The notes beneath the pieces are model-generated. The model saw nothing but the letters and a program-made list of their open reading frames with translations, did no database searches and was not told the DNA's origin. Shown here piece after piece: positions 8,966 through 16,119 of a stretch of 64,000 nt of DNA. Positions within the stretch are counted from its first letter, which is position 1. Every line of letters starts with the position of its first letter. The position numbers were made by a program, and so were the translations under genes. The stretch lies in contig JARGPJ010000004.1 in the NCBI GenBank assembly GCA_029212615.1, forward strand, positions 248,001 through 312,000, given 5' to 3'. Source of the DNA: Verrucomicrobiales bacterium (lineage in GTDB: Bacteria; Verrucomicrobiota; Verrucomicrobiia; Verrucomicrobiales; DEV007).

Positions 8966-9589
8966 ATGATTTCTTCCGCTGGATCGAGCCTCATGAAGCG
9001 CCTGAAACCGTCCCTTCTCCAGCATCTTGTCGATGAGCACTATGCGAACCTTTACCGGTTCGCACTCAGTCTCGCGAGGAATGAGGCCGAGGCCGCCGAT
9101 TTGACCCAGCAAACGTATTTTCAGTTAGCGACTCGTGGAGGGCAGATCCGCGATTTGCGTAAAGCGAAGTCATGGCTCTACACGACCCTGCGCCGGGAGT
9201 TTCTGCGGCAGAGGCAAGTTTCGGGCCGGTTCCTTTCGATCGACAGTGACGAGACACCGGAGTGGGAGACTCACGAAGTGGCTGCAGACGACGCTTTGCG
9301 ATCGGCGGACGCTTCGGCGGTGATGGAAGCGCTGACCGCGGTGAGTGACGTGTTTCGTGAAACTCTGGTCCTTTTCTATCTCGACGATCTCAGTTACCGG
9401 GAGATCGCCGAAATCCTCGAAGTGCCGATCGGCACGGTGATGTCGCGACTTTCCCGGGGGAAGGCCGAGCTGCGCCATTGTCTCTCTGATGCCCTGAATA
9501 ACTGTCACTCCCCCGATAATGTGGTCCCGATGCCGGGTTCCACGAAAGCGGGGCAGGTAAACCCGGACCCCTGTCCTGCCAGGAAATAA
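8966..9589 (+). CDS. ECF RNA polymerase sigma factor
   Basis: 207 residues. Region 2 (HYANLYRFALSLARNEAEAADLTQQTY) and region 4 (FRETLVLFYLDDLSYREIAEILEVPIGTVMSRLSRGK, read in parts) are both intact. The extra ~30-residue tail is polar and probably disordered. An alternative ATG lies at 8993. The downstream membrane protein has the shape of a cognate anti-sigma factor and starts 25 bp later. ECF sigma factors commonly drive bufferin clusters in other bacteria, so it may control the precursor operon. No promoter matching that idea could be assigned by eye. Confidence 0.92.
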   Translation: MISSAGSSLMKRLKPSLLQHLVDEHYANLYRFALSLARNEAEAADLTQQTYFQLATRGGQIRDLRKAKSWLYTTLRREFLRQRQVSGRFLSIDSDETPEWETHEVAADDALRSADASAVMEALTAVSDVFRETLVLFYLDDLSYREIAEILEVPIGTVMSRLSRGKAELRHCLSDALNNCHSPDNVVPMPGSTKAGQVNPDPCPARK

Positions 9590-9614
9590 TGAACCTCTCG
9601 ACCCCCCCTCATCC

Positions 9615-10412
9615 ATGAACCGAGACAAAGCCCGATTCATTCTCTCCTCAGTCCGACAGGAACGGGTTGACCGGAATGATCCACAAGTTGAGGCGGCCAT
9701 GCAACTGCTGGCCGATGACCCGGAGTTGCAGGACTGGTTTGAGAAATCACAACAGTTTGACGAAGTCATTTCGGAACGGCTCGCAGAAGTGAGTCCTCCC
9801 CCCGGGTTGCGTGACTCCATTCTCACCGGGATGGAAGTGTCGCAATCCCCGCCCTGGGAACGTCGTGCTCTGGTCTCCCTGCTGCTCGCGGCCGTTCTGA
9901 CCCTTGGTGGTTTTGTGAGCTGGATGATTTCTTCAAAGAATCTCAATCCAACGGGAGAAAGGGTGGCTACTCTCGGGGAATTCGAACAGGCCATGGAGGA
10001 AACGATTTCGGAGTTGGAGGGGCTGGATGTCCTTTCCTCTGATCCTCTTGAATTACTGCAATGGCTGAGTGAGAAGTCCACCGGGACGGTGCCGCAATTA
10101 AGTGTCGCGGAAGAACTCTCAACGGATCGGTTTGTTGGATGCAAAGTGGTGAAGTGGCGGGGGCATGAGGTTTCTCTGATCTGCATGAGACAGGGAAAAG
10201 GGCGGGACGAAATGCCGGACCTGCATCTTTTTACGATTTCAGCCGATGCGATTGAGGGGCTCGTGAGCGATGAGCTCATTGCACGTTCGCCGGAGACCGA
10301 TGATTCGACGCGGAAATGGTCAACCGCCGCGTGGAGGTCGGGTGGGCGCGTTTATCTTATACTCGCTGCCGGAAAGCATGTTGAACCCCGGGAGTTGCTT
10401 CCCTTTGGATAG
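9615..10412 (+). CDS. Membrane protein, probable anti-sigma factor
   Basis: 265 residues. The N-terminal ~85 residues are soluble and helical (repeated acidic/Gln stretches around DDPELQDWFEKSQQFDEVI). A single membrane helix near 95-112 (VSLLLAAVLTLGGFVSWMI) is followed by a ~150-residue outer domain. The topology and the position 25 bp after an ECF sigma gene fit an anti-sigma factor. It lacks a visible zinc-type HxxxCxxC motif, so it would be a non-ZAS type. I do not recognise the outer domain. Confidence 0.65.
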   Translation: MNRDKARFILSSVRQERVDRNDPQVEAAMQLLADDPELQDWFEKSQQFDEVISERLAEVSPPPGLRDSILTGMEVSQSPPWERRALVSLLLAAVLTLGGFVSWMISSKNLNPTGERVATLGEFEQAMEETISELEGLDVLSSDPLELLQWLSEKSTGTVPQLSVAEELSTDRFVGCKVVKWRGHEVSLICMRQGKGRDEMPDLHLFTISADAIEGLVSDELIARSPETDDSTRKWSTAAWRSGGRVYLILAAGKHVEPRELLPFG

Positions 10413-10435
10413 CGGGAAACAGTTTCGGTAGACGA

Positions 10436-11458
10436 ATGACTGTCGCTCCCCGTGAATCCAGTGGTTCGCTCCCTGCCGTCACGGCAACGGCGCTTTCAGG
10501 TTTTCCGCGGCGCGTTGCGAATGGACTCACAGTGGGGTTTCTCGCCCTCATTGCGTTGGCATCGACTCTACCCGGAGCAGCTTTGCTCTTTTTTCCGGAA
10601 CTGGCGGCGCTGGCCTATGATGTTTTTATCAGGCCGCGGGGGACGTGGGCATCCGCGCCCGTTTTTCTCGCGTTAACGCCGGCGCTCACGGCGGTTATCG
10701 GGATTGCGATGACGCTATGGCTTCCTTTCAGCGTTCCTTCGATTTTGCTTGTCGTTGCCCTTTGTGTTCTCCTCGTCCAATGGCTTCGCTCACCGGTTGC
10801 GCCCGCGATTTCGGCGGGTGTGCTCCCGTTTATGACCGGTCTTGAAAGCTGGTGGTATCCCGCTGCGATTCTCATTGGAACCAGTGGACTCGCCCTTGTC
10901 GCTTCGTGTTGGAAGCGACTGGGGATCGCACAATTGCCGGAGGGCCCCCCCGGTGATCGTGAAAGAGTCGATGATCAGATGGAACGTGTGCCGCGAAGGA
11001 TGAACTGGATCCCTGCTTTGTTGCTCTTTGTGACGGGGGCGGCGGTGCTCGTGGTGATGACGGGGGAAAAGATGATTCTTTATCCACCTCTTGTCGTGAT
11101 CGCTTTCGAAATGTTTGCCCACCCGCACATCTGCCCCTGGGCCCGGCGGCCGATAAGGTTTCCGCTCGCGGCGGCATTGTCCGCTGCCGTTGGCGTCGCG
11201 GTGGTCCTCGGATTTGGATCCGGCGTTTTCGCAACTGTGATTGCTCTTCTCGCCGGGATCGCGATACTGAAGCTCTTTGATTTGCATATGCCTCCGGCTC
11301 TTGCTATCGGATTGATCCCCCAGATTCTTGAACAGCCCGGTTGGAGCTATCCCTTGAGCGTCCTCACCGGAAGCCTCATTTTAGCTGCCGCTTTCTTAAT
11401 CTATCGCTCGTTGCTGAGGCGCGACGGTCGGTCGGGACGTGTGAAACAACGTGTCTGA
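10436..11458 (+). CDS. HPP-like polytopic membrane protein
   Basis: 340 residues with about ten hydrophobic helices. Two halves (about 25-160 and 185-330) look alike: each has a segment ending in an aromatic/proline-rich loop (YDVFIRPRGTW; FEMFAHPHICPW) followed by a Gly/Ala-rich helix pair, then a segment with VLPFMTGLESWWYP or GLIPQILEQPGWSYP. This resembles the HPP family of small integral membrane proteins, here duplicated. The function is unknown. It starts 23 bp after the anti-sigma-like gene and is probably the last gene of that operon. Confidence 0.6.
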   Translation: MTVAPRESSGSLPAVTATALSGFPRRVANGLTVGFLALIALASTLPGAALLFFPELAALAYDVFIRPRGTWASAPVFLALTPALTAVIGIAMTLWLPFSVPSILLVVALCVLLVQWLRSPVAPAISAGVLPFMTGLESWWYPAAILIGTSGLALVASCWKRLGIAQLPEGPPGDRERVDDQMERVPRRMNWIPALLLFVTGAAVLVVMTGEKMILYPPLVVIAFEMFAHPHICPWARRPIRFPLAAALSAAVGVAVVLGFGSGVFATVIALLAGIAILKLFDLHMPPALAIGLIPQILEQPGWSYPLSVLTGSLILAAAFLIYRSLLRRDGRSGRVKQRV

Positions 11459-11671
11459 ACCTGAAGTAAGCACTGGGGGAAATGCCGTCACTGATATTCA
11501 TATAGCCTGGAAAGTAATCAGGAAGTGGCGGCGCCGCTACTCAACAGGTCCAAAGGCTTTGCAGCGCGCTGAAGAGGCGGAAGGGTATGGAAGATTTCAG
11601 GTACATCGTAAGCTTTTGTTGAGTCCGGCATCCAATGAGGTTCCCGAAGAGATACGAACCACTGGTCATTC

Positions 11672-12745
11672 ATGAAAAAGACGTCTGAGACGATTTCCTC
11701 TCTCCAGGCTCCTATGCAAATGGGTGCCTGGAGCCTTCCAAATCGAATCATCATGTCTCCACTGACTCGTTGCCGCTCAAGTGAAGGCCGCGTTCCCAAT
11801 GCGATGATGGCCGAATACTACGCTCAGCGGGCGACGGCCGGCCTCATCATTTCGGAGGCGACTTCGATTGATCCCATGGGCGTGGGGTATCCCAATACGC
11901 CGGGAATCTGGTCAAAGGAGCAAGTTGAGGGCTGGAAGCTGGTCACCGCTGCGGTTCATGAAAAAGGAGGGCGAATCGTTTTGCAGCTTTGGCATGTCGG
12001 CCGGATTTCAGATCCTGTCTATCTCGACGGGAAGGCACCGGTAGCCCCCAGTGCCGTGGCGGCCAACGGGCATGTCAGCCTGATTCGTCCCAAAAAGGCA
12101 TACGATGTCCCCGGGGCCCTTGGGCTCGATGAGATTCCGGCCATCATTGAAGCGTATCGCAAAGGTGCGGAGAACGCGAAGCTTGCCGGGTTTGACGGCG
12201 TTGAGATTCACGGGGCCAACGGCTACCTTCCGGATCAGTTTCTCCAGGATTCCACGAATAAGCGGACGGATGAGTATGGCGGTTCGATTGAAAATCGGGC
12301 GCGATTTATGATCGAGGCGGTCGACGCCGCTATTTCCGTGTGGGGAGCCGATCGGGTTGGTTTGCACATTGCCCCGAAGGGCGATGAGCACGACATGGCT
12401 GATTCAAATCCCGCGGCGACCTTCGGCTATCTTGCCAAGGAGATGGAGGCTAGAAAGATTGCTTTCATTTTCGCGAGGGAATCACAAGAGGCGCCCCGCC
12501 TTGTTCCGCAGTTGAAATCGATCTTCAAGGGGCCTTTTATCGCCAATCAGCGACTCGATAAGAAAACCGCAGAGGCGCTGATCGAGTCAGGAGAGGCGGA
12601 TGCCTGTTCCTGGGGACAGCAGTATATTGCGAATCCGGATCTGGTTCGGAGATTTGCCGGGAACCTCCCGCTAAATGAACCCGACGCGTCAACTTTTTAC
12701 GGAAGCGGGCCAGAGGGTTACGCGGATTACCCCTTTGTTGATTGA
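11672..12745 (+). CDS. Old Yellow Enzyme-family alkene reductase (NemA-like)
   Basis: 357 residues, the usual length for an FMN-dependent TIM-barrel ene-reductase that reduces activated C=C bonds with NAD(P)H. Visible signatures are MSPLTRCRS near the N-terminus (flavin site), LQLWHVGRI, the substrate-binding HGANGYLPDQF (His/Asn pair), the TDEYGGSIENRARF loop, and ADACSWGQQYIANPDLVRR at the phosphate end. It is cytosolic, with no signal peptide. The physiological substrate is not known; family members act on quinones, nitrate esters, maleimides and other electrophiles. A terminator hairpin follows 130 bp after the stop. Confidence 0.93.
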   Translation: MKKTSETISSLQAPMQMGAWSLPNRIIMSPLTRCRSSEGRVPNAMMAEYYAQRATAGLIISEATSIDPMGVGYPNTPGIWSKEQVEGWKLVTAAVHEKGGRIVLQLWHVGRISDPVYLDGKAPVAPSAVAANGHVSLIRPKKAYDVPGALGLDEIPAIIEAYRKGAENAKLAGFDGVEIHGANGYLPDQFLQDSTNKRTDEYGGSIENRARFMIEAVDAAISVWGADRVGLHIAPKGDEHDMADSNPAATFGYLAKEMEARKIAFIFARESQEAPRLVPQLKSIFKGPFIANQRLDKKTAEALIESGEADACSWGQQYIANPDLVRRFAGNLPLNEPDASTFYGSGPEGYADYPFVD

Positions 12746-12871
12746 GAGGTTTTGGGGAAAGAGGCGATGCGATAGGGTTCTCATTGCTCCATTTCAGTCA
12801 TCTTTTCGGTACCCGGGATCACTTATTCTTTTCGTAGAAGAATGTATGCAGGGTTCCCCGGAGAGGTACAC

Positions 12872-12901
12872 AAAAAACACCGGCGAGGGCCGGTGCTTTT
12901 T
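12872..12901. terminator. Bidirectional rho-independent terminator
   Basis: A perfect 7-bp stem (CACCGGC with GCCGGTG, 12878-12884 and 12889-12895) with loop GAGG. It is preceded by six A and followed by a run of T. It lies between the convergent OYE gene and the His-rich gene and can serve both. Confidence 0.85.
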
Positions 12902-12951
12902 GTTCGTTTGGCAGGAGTTCAATCTCACTGCGCCGTTTTGGCAGTCTTGAA

Positions 12952-13320
12952 TCAGTGACGATGTCCGCCGCCGTGCGAAGATCCGTGTCCGCCACCGTGT
13001 GAAGAACCGTGTCCGCCGCCGTGCGAAGAACCGTGTCCGCCACCGTGTGAAGAACCGTGTCCGCCACCGTGTGAGGAACCGTGTCCGCCGCCGTGTGAAG
13101 AACCGTGTCCGCCGCCGTGTGAAGAACCGTGTCCGCCGCCGTGCGAAGAACCGTGTCCGCCACCGTGTGAGGGGCCATGCTTGCCGGAGTGATGTGCTCC
13201 TGCGATGAGGTGGGCGATGGCACGGATGGTATTTCCTTTTTTGTTGCCGGCGATTGATGAAGTTGTGCTCATGCCTAACGCAATTGCCCCGATAACTGCT
13301 ACTTTGATTATTGTTTTCAT
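12952..13320 (-). CDS. Secreted His/Gly/Ser-rich repeat protein
   Basis: 122 residues from ATG 13320. A signal peptide (about 1-24, KVAVIGAIALGMSTTSSIAG) leads to a short linker (RAIAHLIAGAHHSGKHG) and then nine tandem octapeptides of consensus GSSHGGGH, ending HRH. The repeat is almost entirely Gly, His and Ser, so the mature protein should bind transition metals (Ni, Zn, Cu) strongly; this is inferred from composition. The copies are nearly identical at DNA level, which points to recent expansion or length variation between strains. I know no defined family for it. No clear ribosome site precedes the ATG; an in-frame TTG lies 21 bases upstream. Confidence 0.75.
   Translation of the reverse strand: MKTIIKVAVIGAIALGMSTTSSIAGNKKGNTIRAIAHLIAGAHHSGKHGPSHGGGHGSSHGGGHGSSHGGGHGSSHGGGHGSSHGGGHGSSHGGGHGSSHGGGHGSSHGGGHGSSHGGGHRH
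12960..13175. repeat. 24-bp coding minisatellite, about nine copies
   Basis: Consecutive 24-bp units differ only at a few silent positions (CCGCCG/CCACCG; GTGTGA/GTGCGA; GAA/GAG). The period is a multiple of three, so copy-number change keeps the frame of the His-rich protein. There are no spacers, so this is not a CRISPR array. Confidence 0.9.
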
Positions 13321-13521
13321 TTTTTTGGTTTTTAGGAGCAACTGGTTTAGTGGTGATTGTCTCCGGAAATGAGACGAGTGGTTTTCTTTATCTATTCATT
13401 TTTTTGCAATGCTCAGTCGAGAGGGCCCGGTAATTCCCGGGAAGTATTTTCGTGAATGGCCTGGTGAGTTTCCAACCGGGATTGCTTCCCCGGATGCAGG
13501 TGCGAATGACAGGACTAACGC

Positions 13522-13986
13522 TCACACAACCCCGGCCCAGACCAGCAATCTCTCTGCGGGTTGAAAGCCGGTTGTGCGGGCGGATTCTTTTCCCTCTTTG
13601 TAGAGAATGAATGCTGGAATCCCCTGGATGCGCTGTGTGTTTGAAATGCCGGGAAGTGTCTCTGTATTTACTTTTGCAAGAATGGCGCGACCGGCTGCTT
13701 TCGTGGCGGCTTTGGCAAATTCGGGGGCCATCATTTTACAGGGGCCGCACCAGCTTGCCCAGAAGTCGACGATCACAGGAAGGGCAGATCCGGCGATCAG
13801 TTTAGTGAAATTTTCTTCCGAGGTGATCGTCACGGGGAGTGCAGGGAGTGGCAATTCGGCTTTGCAAGTGCCGCAATGCCCGGTTTGACCGAGACGGTTG
13901 AAAGCAATGCGATTGGCAGAGTTGCAGGCGGGGCAAGGCAGGATGATTCCCCGGGAATCGGATGAGAGTGTCGTAGGCATCGGCAT
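13522..13986 (-). CDS. trxC: Thioredoxin 2 (zinc-ribbon thioredoxin)
   Basis: 154 residues from ATG 13986. The N-terminal zinc-binding extension has two CxxC pairs (C18/C21 and C38/C41) and is followed by a thioredoxin domain with the active site WASWCGPC (C80/C83) and the cis-proline loop QGIPAF. This two-part layout is characteristic of TrxC, a cytoplasmic disulfide reductase induced by oxidative stress in several bacteria. In-frame ATGs further upstream would add sequence with no matching structure. The gene stands alone between the His-rich gene and the divergently placed truD. Confidence 0.9.
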   Translation of the reverse strand: MPMPTTLSSDSRGIILPCPACNSANRIAFNRLGQTGHCGTCKAELPLPALPVTITSEENFTKLIAGSALPVIVDFWASWCGPCKMMAPEFAKAATKAAGRAILAKVNTETLPGISNTQRIQGIPAFILYKEGKESARTTGFQPAERLLVWAGVV

Positions 13987-14184
13987 CAAGATGCACTTCA
14001 TTGAGAATTTCGCGAGAGGCAGGTCTGGTTTCCGCTGCGCTCGGGGGAGGGGTTGGTTTAATCCGGAATTTTCCAACGTTGTTGCCGGTGCCGCTACAGG
14101 TTGACGGGGGGAATTTCTTAGGGACAGGTTAGTCGGCAGGTGCAGCGCTTCTCCTGAGGTTGTTGCCCCTCTCAGAAAATTCGT

Positions 14185-15228
14185 ATGAACCCTCTCGATC
14201 CTCCCCGGCTTTTTGGTGACTCTCCGGGGCGCGCTGTTTTTAAATCATGTCCCGGGGATTTTCAGGTTGAGGAGATTTTGGGCTTCGAGCCCTCCGGCGA
14301 GGGAGAGCATTGTTTTCTCTGGGTGGAGAAAACCGGACGCAACACCAACGATGTGGCGGGGCATTTCGCTGATCAACTGGGGATTCGGAAACGATTGATC
14401 TCTCACTGCGGGCTCAAAGATAAAGAGGCGGTGACGAGGCAGTGGTTTTCCCTTCACCTGCCCGGTCAGGAATCACCCCCTGCTGACCTTCTGGAAGCGG
14501 AGGGGCTTCGAGTTCTAAAGGTCAGTCGAAATCTGCGCAAATTACGCCGCGGCAGCCATGATGGAAATCGTTTCACGATTCGCCTGCGCGACTGTGAATG
14601 CTCCCGTCCGGAGGTGGAGAGGCGTTGGGAGAGAATGATCGCGGAGGGGCTCCCCAACTATTTCGGTCCGCAGAGATTCGGACGCGGTGGCAACAACGTC
14701 CGGCAGGGCCGCGAATTGTTGAACGGTCAAATCGAGGTGCGTGACCGGCTTATCCGGGGGCTCCTTCTCTCCGCGGTGCGCAGTTTTCTTTTTAACCTCG
14801 TTGTCGGCACCCGGGTTCAGGGGGGAACCTTCGCGACCCCGCTCGAGGGCGAGGTCTTTGGTTTTCCCGGTAACCGGAGTCTCGTGCTGCCTCACAATCT
14901 TCACGGCAATGAAGTCGCCCGGGTTGCCTCGGGGGCATTGGAACTGACGGCTCCCTTGTGGGGGGAGGGTGAATTGCAGAGTGTTAGCGAGGTGCGACAG
15001 TTGGAGCAGGAGATCGTTGCTCAAGAGGCGGATCTCGCTTTGGGTCTTGAGAGGCTGGGCCTGCGGCAGGAGCGCCGGGTGATTCGCCTGACTCCGCAGG
15101 AGGCAACGCTCACCTGGGAAAATGAAGCGGAGTTGTGTCTCCGGTTCGATCTGCCAAAAGGCACCTATGCGACCACGGTGCTTCGCGAGTTGATCGATTT
15201 CAATGCGAGCGGGTTCGATCCGACCTAG
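14185..15228 (+). CDS. truD: tRNA pseudouridine(13) synthase TruD
   Basis: 347 residues, the expected length. The N-terminal FQVEEILGFEPSGEGEH motif and the catalytic HCGLKDKEAVTRQW (Asp79) are intact, followed by the TruD insertion domain with NYFGPQRFGRGGNNV. The C-terminal LPKGTYATTVLRELI is the last conserved block. It converts U13 to pseudouridine in tRNA. It is the only gene of its strand here and converges with the membrane-protein gene, leaving a 24-bp gap. Confidence 0.97.
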   Translation: MNPLDPPRLFGDSPGRAVFKSCPGDFQVEEILGFEPSGEGEHCFLWVEKTGRNTNDVAGHFADQLGIRKRLISHCGLKDKEAVTRQWFSLHLPGQESPPADLLEAEGLRVLKVSRNLRKLRRGSHDGNRFTIRLRDCECSRPEVERRWERMIAEGLPNYFGPQRFGRGGNNVRQGRELLNGQIEVRDRLIRGLLLSAVRSFLFNLVVGTRVQGGTFATPLEGEVFGFPGNRSLVLPHNLHGNEVARVASGALELTAPLWGEGELQSVSEVRQLEQEIVAQEADLALGLERLGLRQERRVIRLTPQEATLTWENEAELCLRFDLPKGTYATTVLRELIDFNASGFDPT

Positions 15229-15252
15229 TTTTATCCGTTTGAGGAGAGTTGC

Positions 15253-16050
15253 TCAGCGGCTCATGACAAAGGCCAGCCCGATCAAGGCAGCGGTGAAGAC
15301 CAGTCCCAACAGGATGAAGGCGGCAAACAGGGCCCCTACCACCGCGCATCCTGCGAAAAACGGTCGCTTCAACGACCACACTTCCCAGCGGTTCAAAGAA
15401 ACTTCGACGGCAGGAGGTGAGGCTTCGGCAAAGGCGGCAAGTTCTATCAGGGATCCAACCCAGCGGGTCATCTTTTCAGCGTTGACTTGATTAATGTCAA
15501 TCCGCTGGGAATAGCTCAGAAAGCCCGGCCACCATTTGAGTCCGACATTGGGAGGCAACTCCGACTCCGGCAGGAGGGTGCAGAGACGATCGATCACATC
15601 GGGGCGTTTTAGAAAGGATTCCGCCCACCCCGGCTCCGTTGCCCAGATTGTCAGAAAATCACAGGCTTCGCCTTTTTCGAGGACTTCCGTGGCGCCGAAC
15701 CAACGGTTCGTCCGTGCCGCCCATCGCTCAAGGGCGTTAGCCGGGTGTGAGATGGCGCAGCGGGTCATCACCGGGGTGGCGACTTCGATGACGATGCGGT
15801 GTCCATGGTAGTTTCGATAGCGAATCTCGCCGGCATACCGGGTCCGGGATCGACGGGACGCGTGGATTTTGACGACATGTCCATCTACGGTGCCGCGCAG
15901 ATTGAGGCCTGCCATAGCGGGGAAGTCCGGGTTATCTTCGAGCCCCATTTCCTTTAAGGGGGCGATCCAGTCATTAGGATCTTCACCGGCTGCGGGGAGC
16001 GGTGGCGGTCCCGTCTTTCGCCGGCCCGGAAGTGGAGGTGGCTTTGCCAT
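15253..16050 (-). CDS. Hypothetical protein with C-terminal membrane helices
   Basis: 265 residues, family not recognised. A Pro-rich basic start (KPPPLPGRRKTGPPPLP) is followed by a soluble domain (about 30-210) with many strand-like stretches and paired Trp residues. A single hydrophobic region (about 220-262) can form two membrane helices, and the protein ends at the membrane face with MSR. The soluble domain would be cytosolic. It is not in an obvious operon, and the role is unknown. Confidence 0.75.
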   Translation of the reverse strand: MAKPPPLPGRRKTGPPPLPAAGEDPNDWIAPLKEMGLEDNPDFPAMAGLNLRGTVDGHVVKIHASRRSRTRYAGEIRYRNYHGHRIVIEVATPVMTRCAISHPANALERWAARTNRWFGATEVLEKGEACDFLTIWATEPGWAESFLKRPDVIDRLCTLLPESELPPNVGLKWWPGFLSYSQRIDINQVNAEKMTRWVGSLIELAAFAEASPPAVEVSLNRWEVWSLKRPFFAGCAVVGALFAAFILLGLVFTAALIGLAFVMSR

Positions 16051-16119
16051 GAGTTCGAAACTCTACAAATATTCCGCGAATTCTTCCAGAAAATAAGGAA
16101 AGGCGCGGGGTGCCAGCGG

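Noticed and set aside
9170-10279. Long minus-strand open frame (369 codons)
   Set aside because: It runs antisense through the ECF sigma and anti-sigma genes, is Ser/Arg-rich and has no domain.
11451-11675. 74-codon ORF between the HPP-like and OYE genes, GTG start, stop overlapping the OYE ATG as ATGA
   Set aside because: The overlap is suggestive, but the composition is unlike the neighbours, there is no recognisable domain, and the region must also hold the OYE ribosome site. Kept as a possibility only.
12960-13175. Regular tandem repeats that could suggest a CRISPR array
   Set aside because: The units are contiguous 24-mers without spacers and lie within an open frame with a signal peptide; this is a coding minisatellite.
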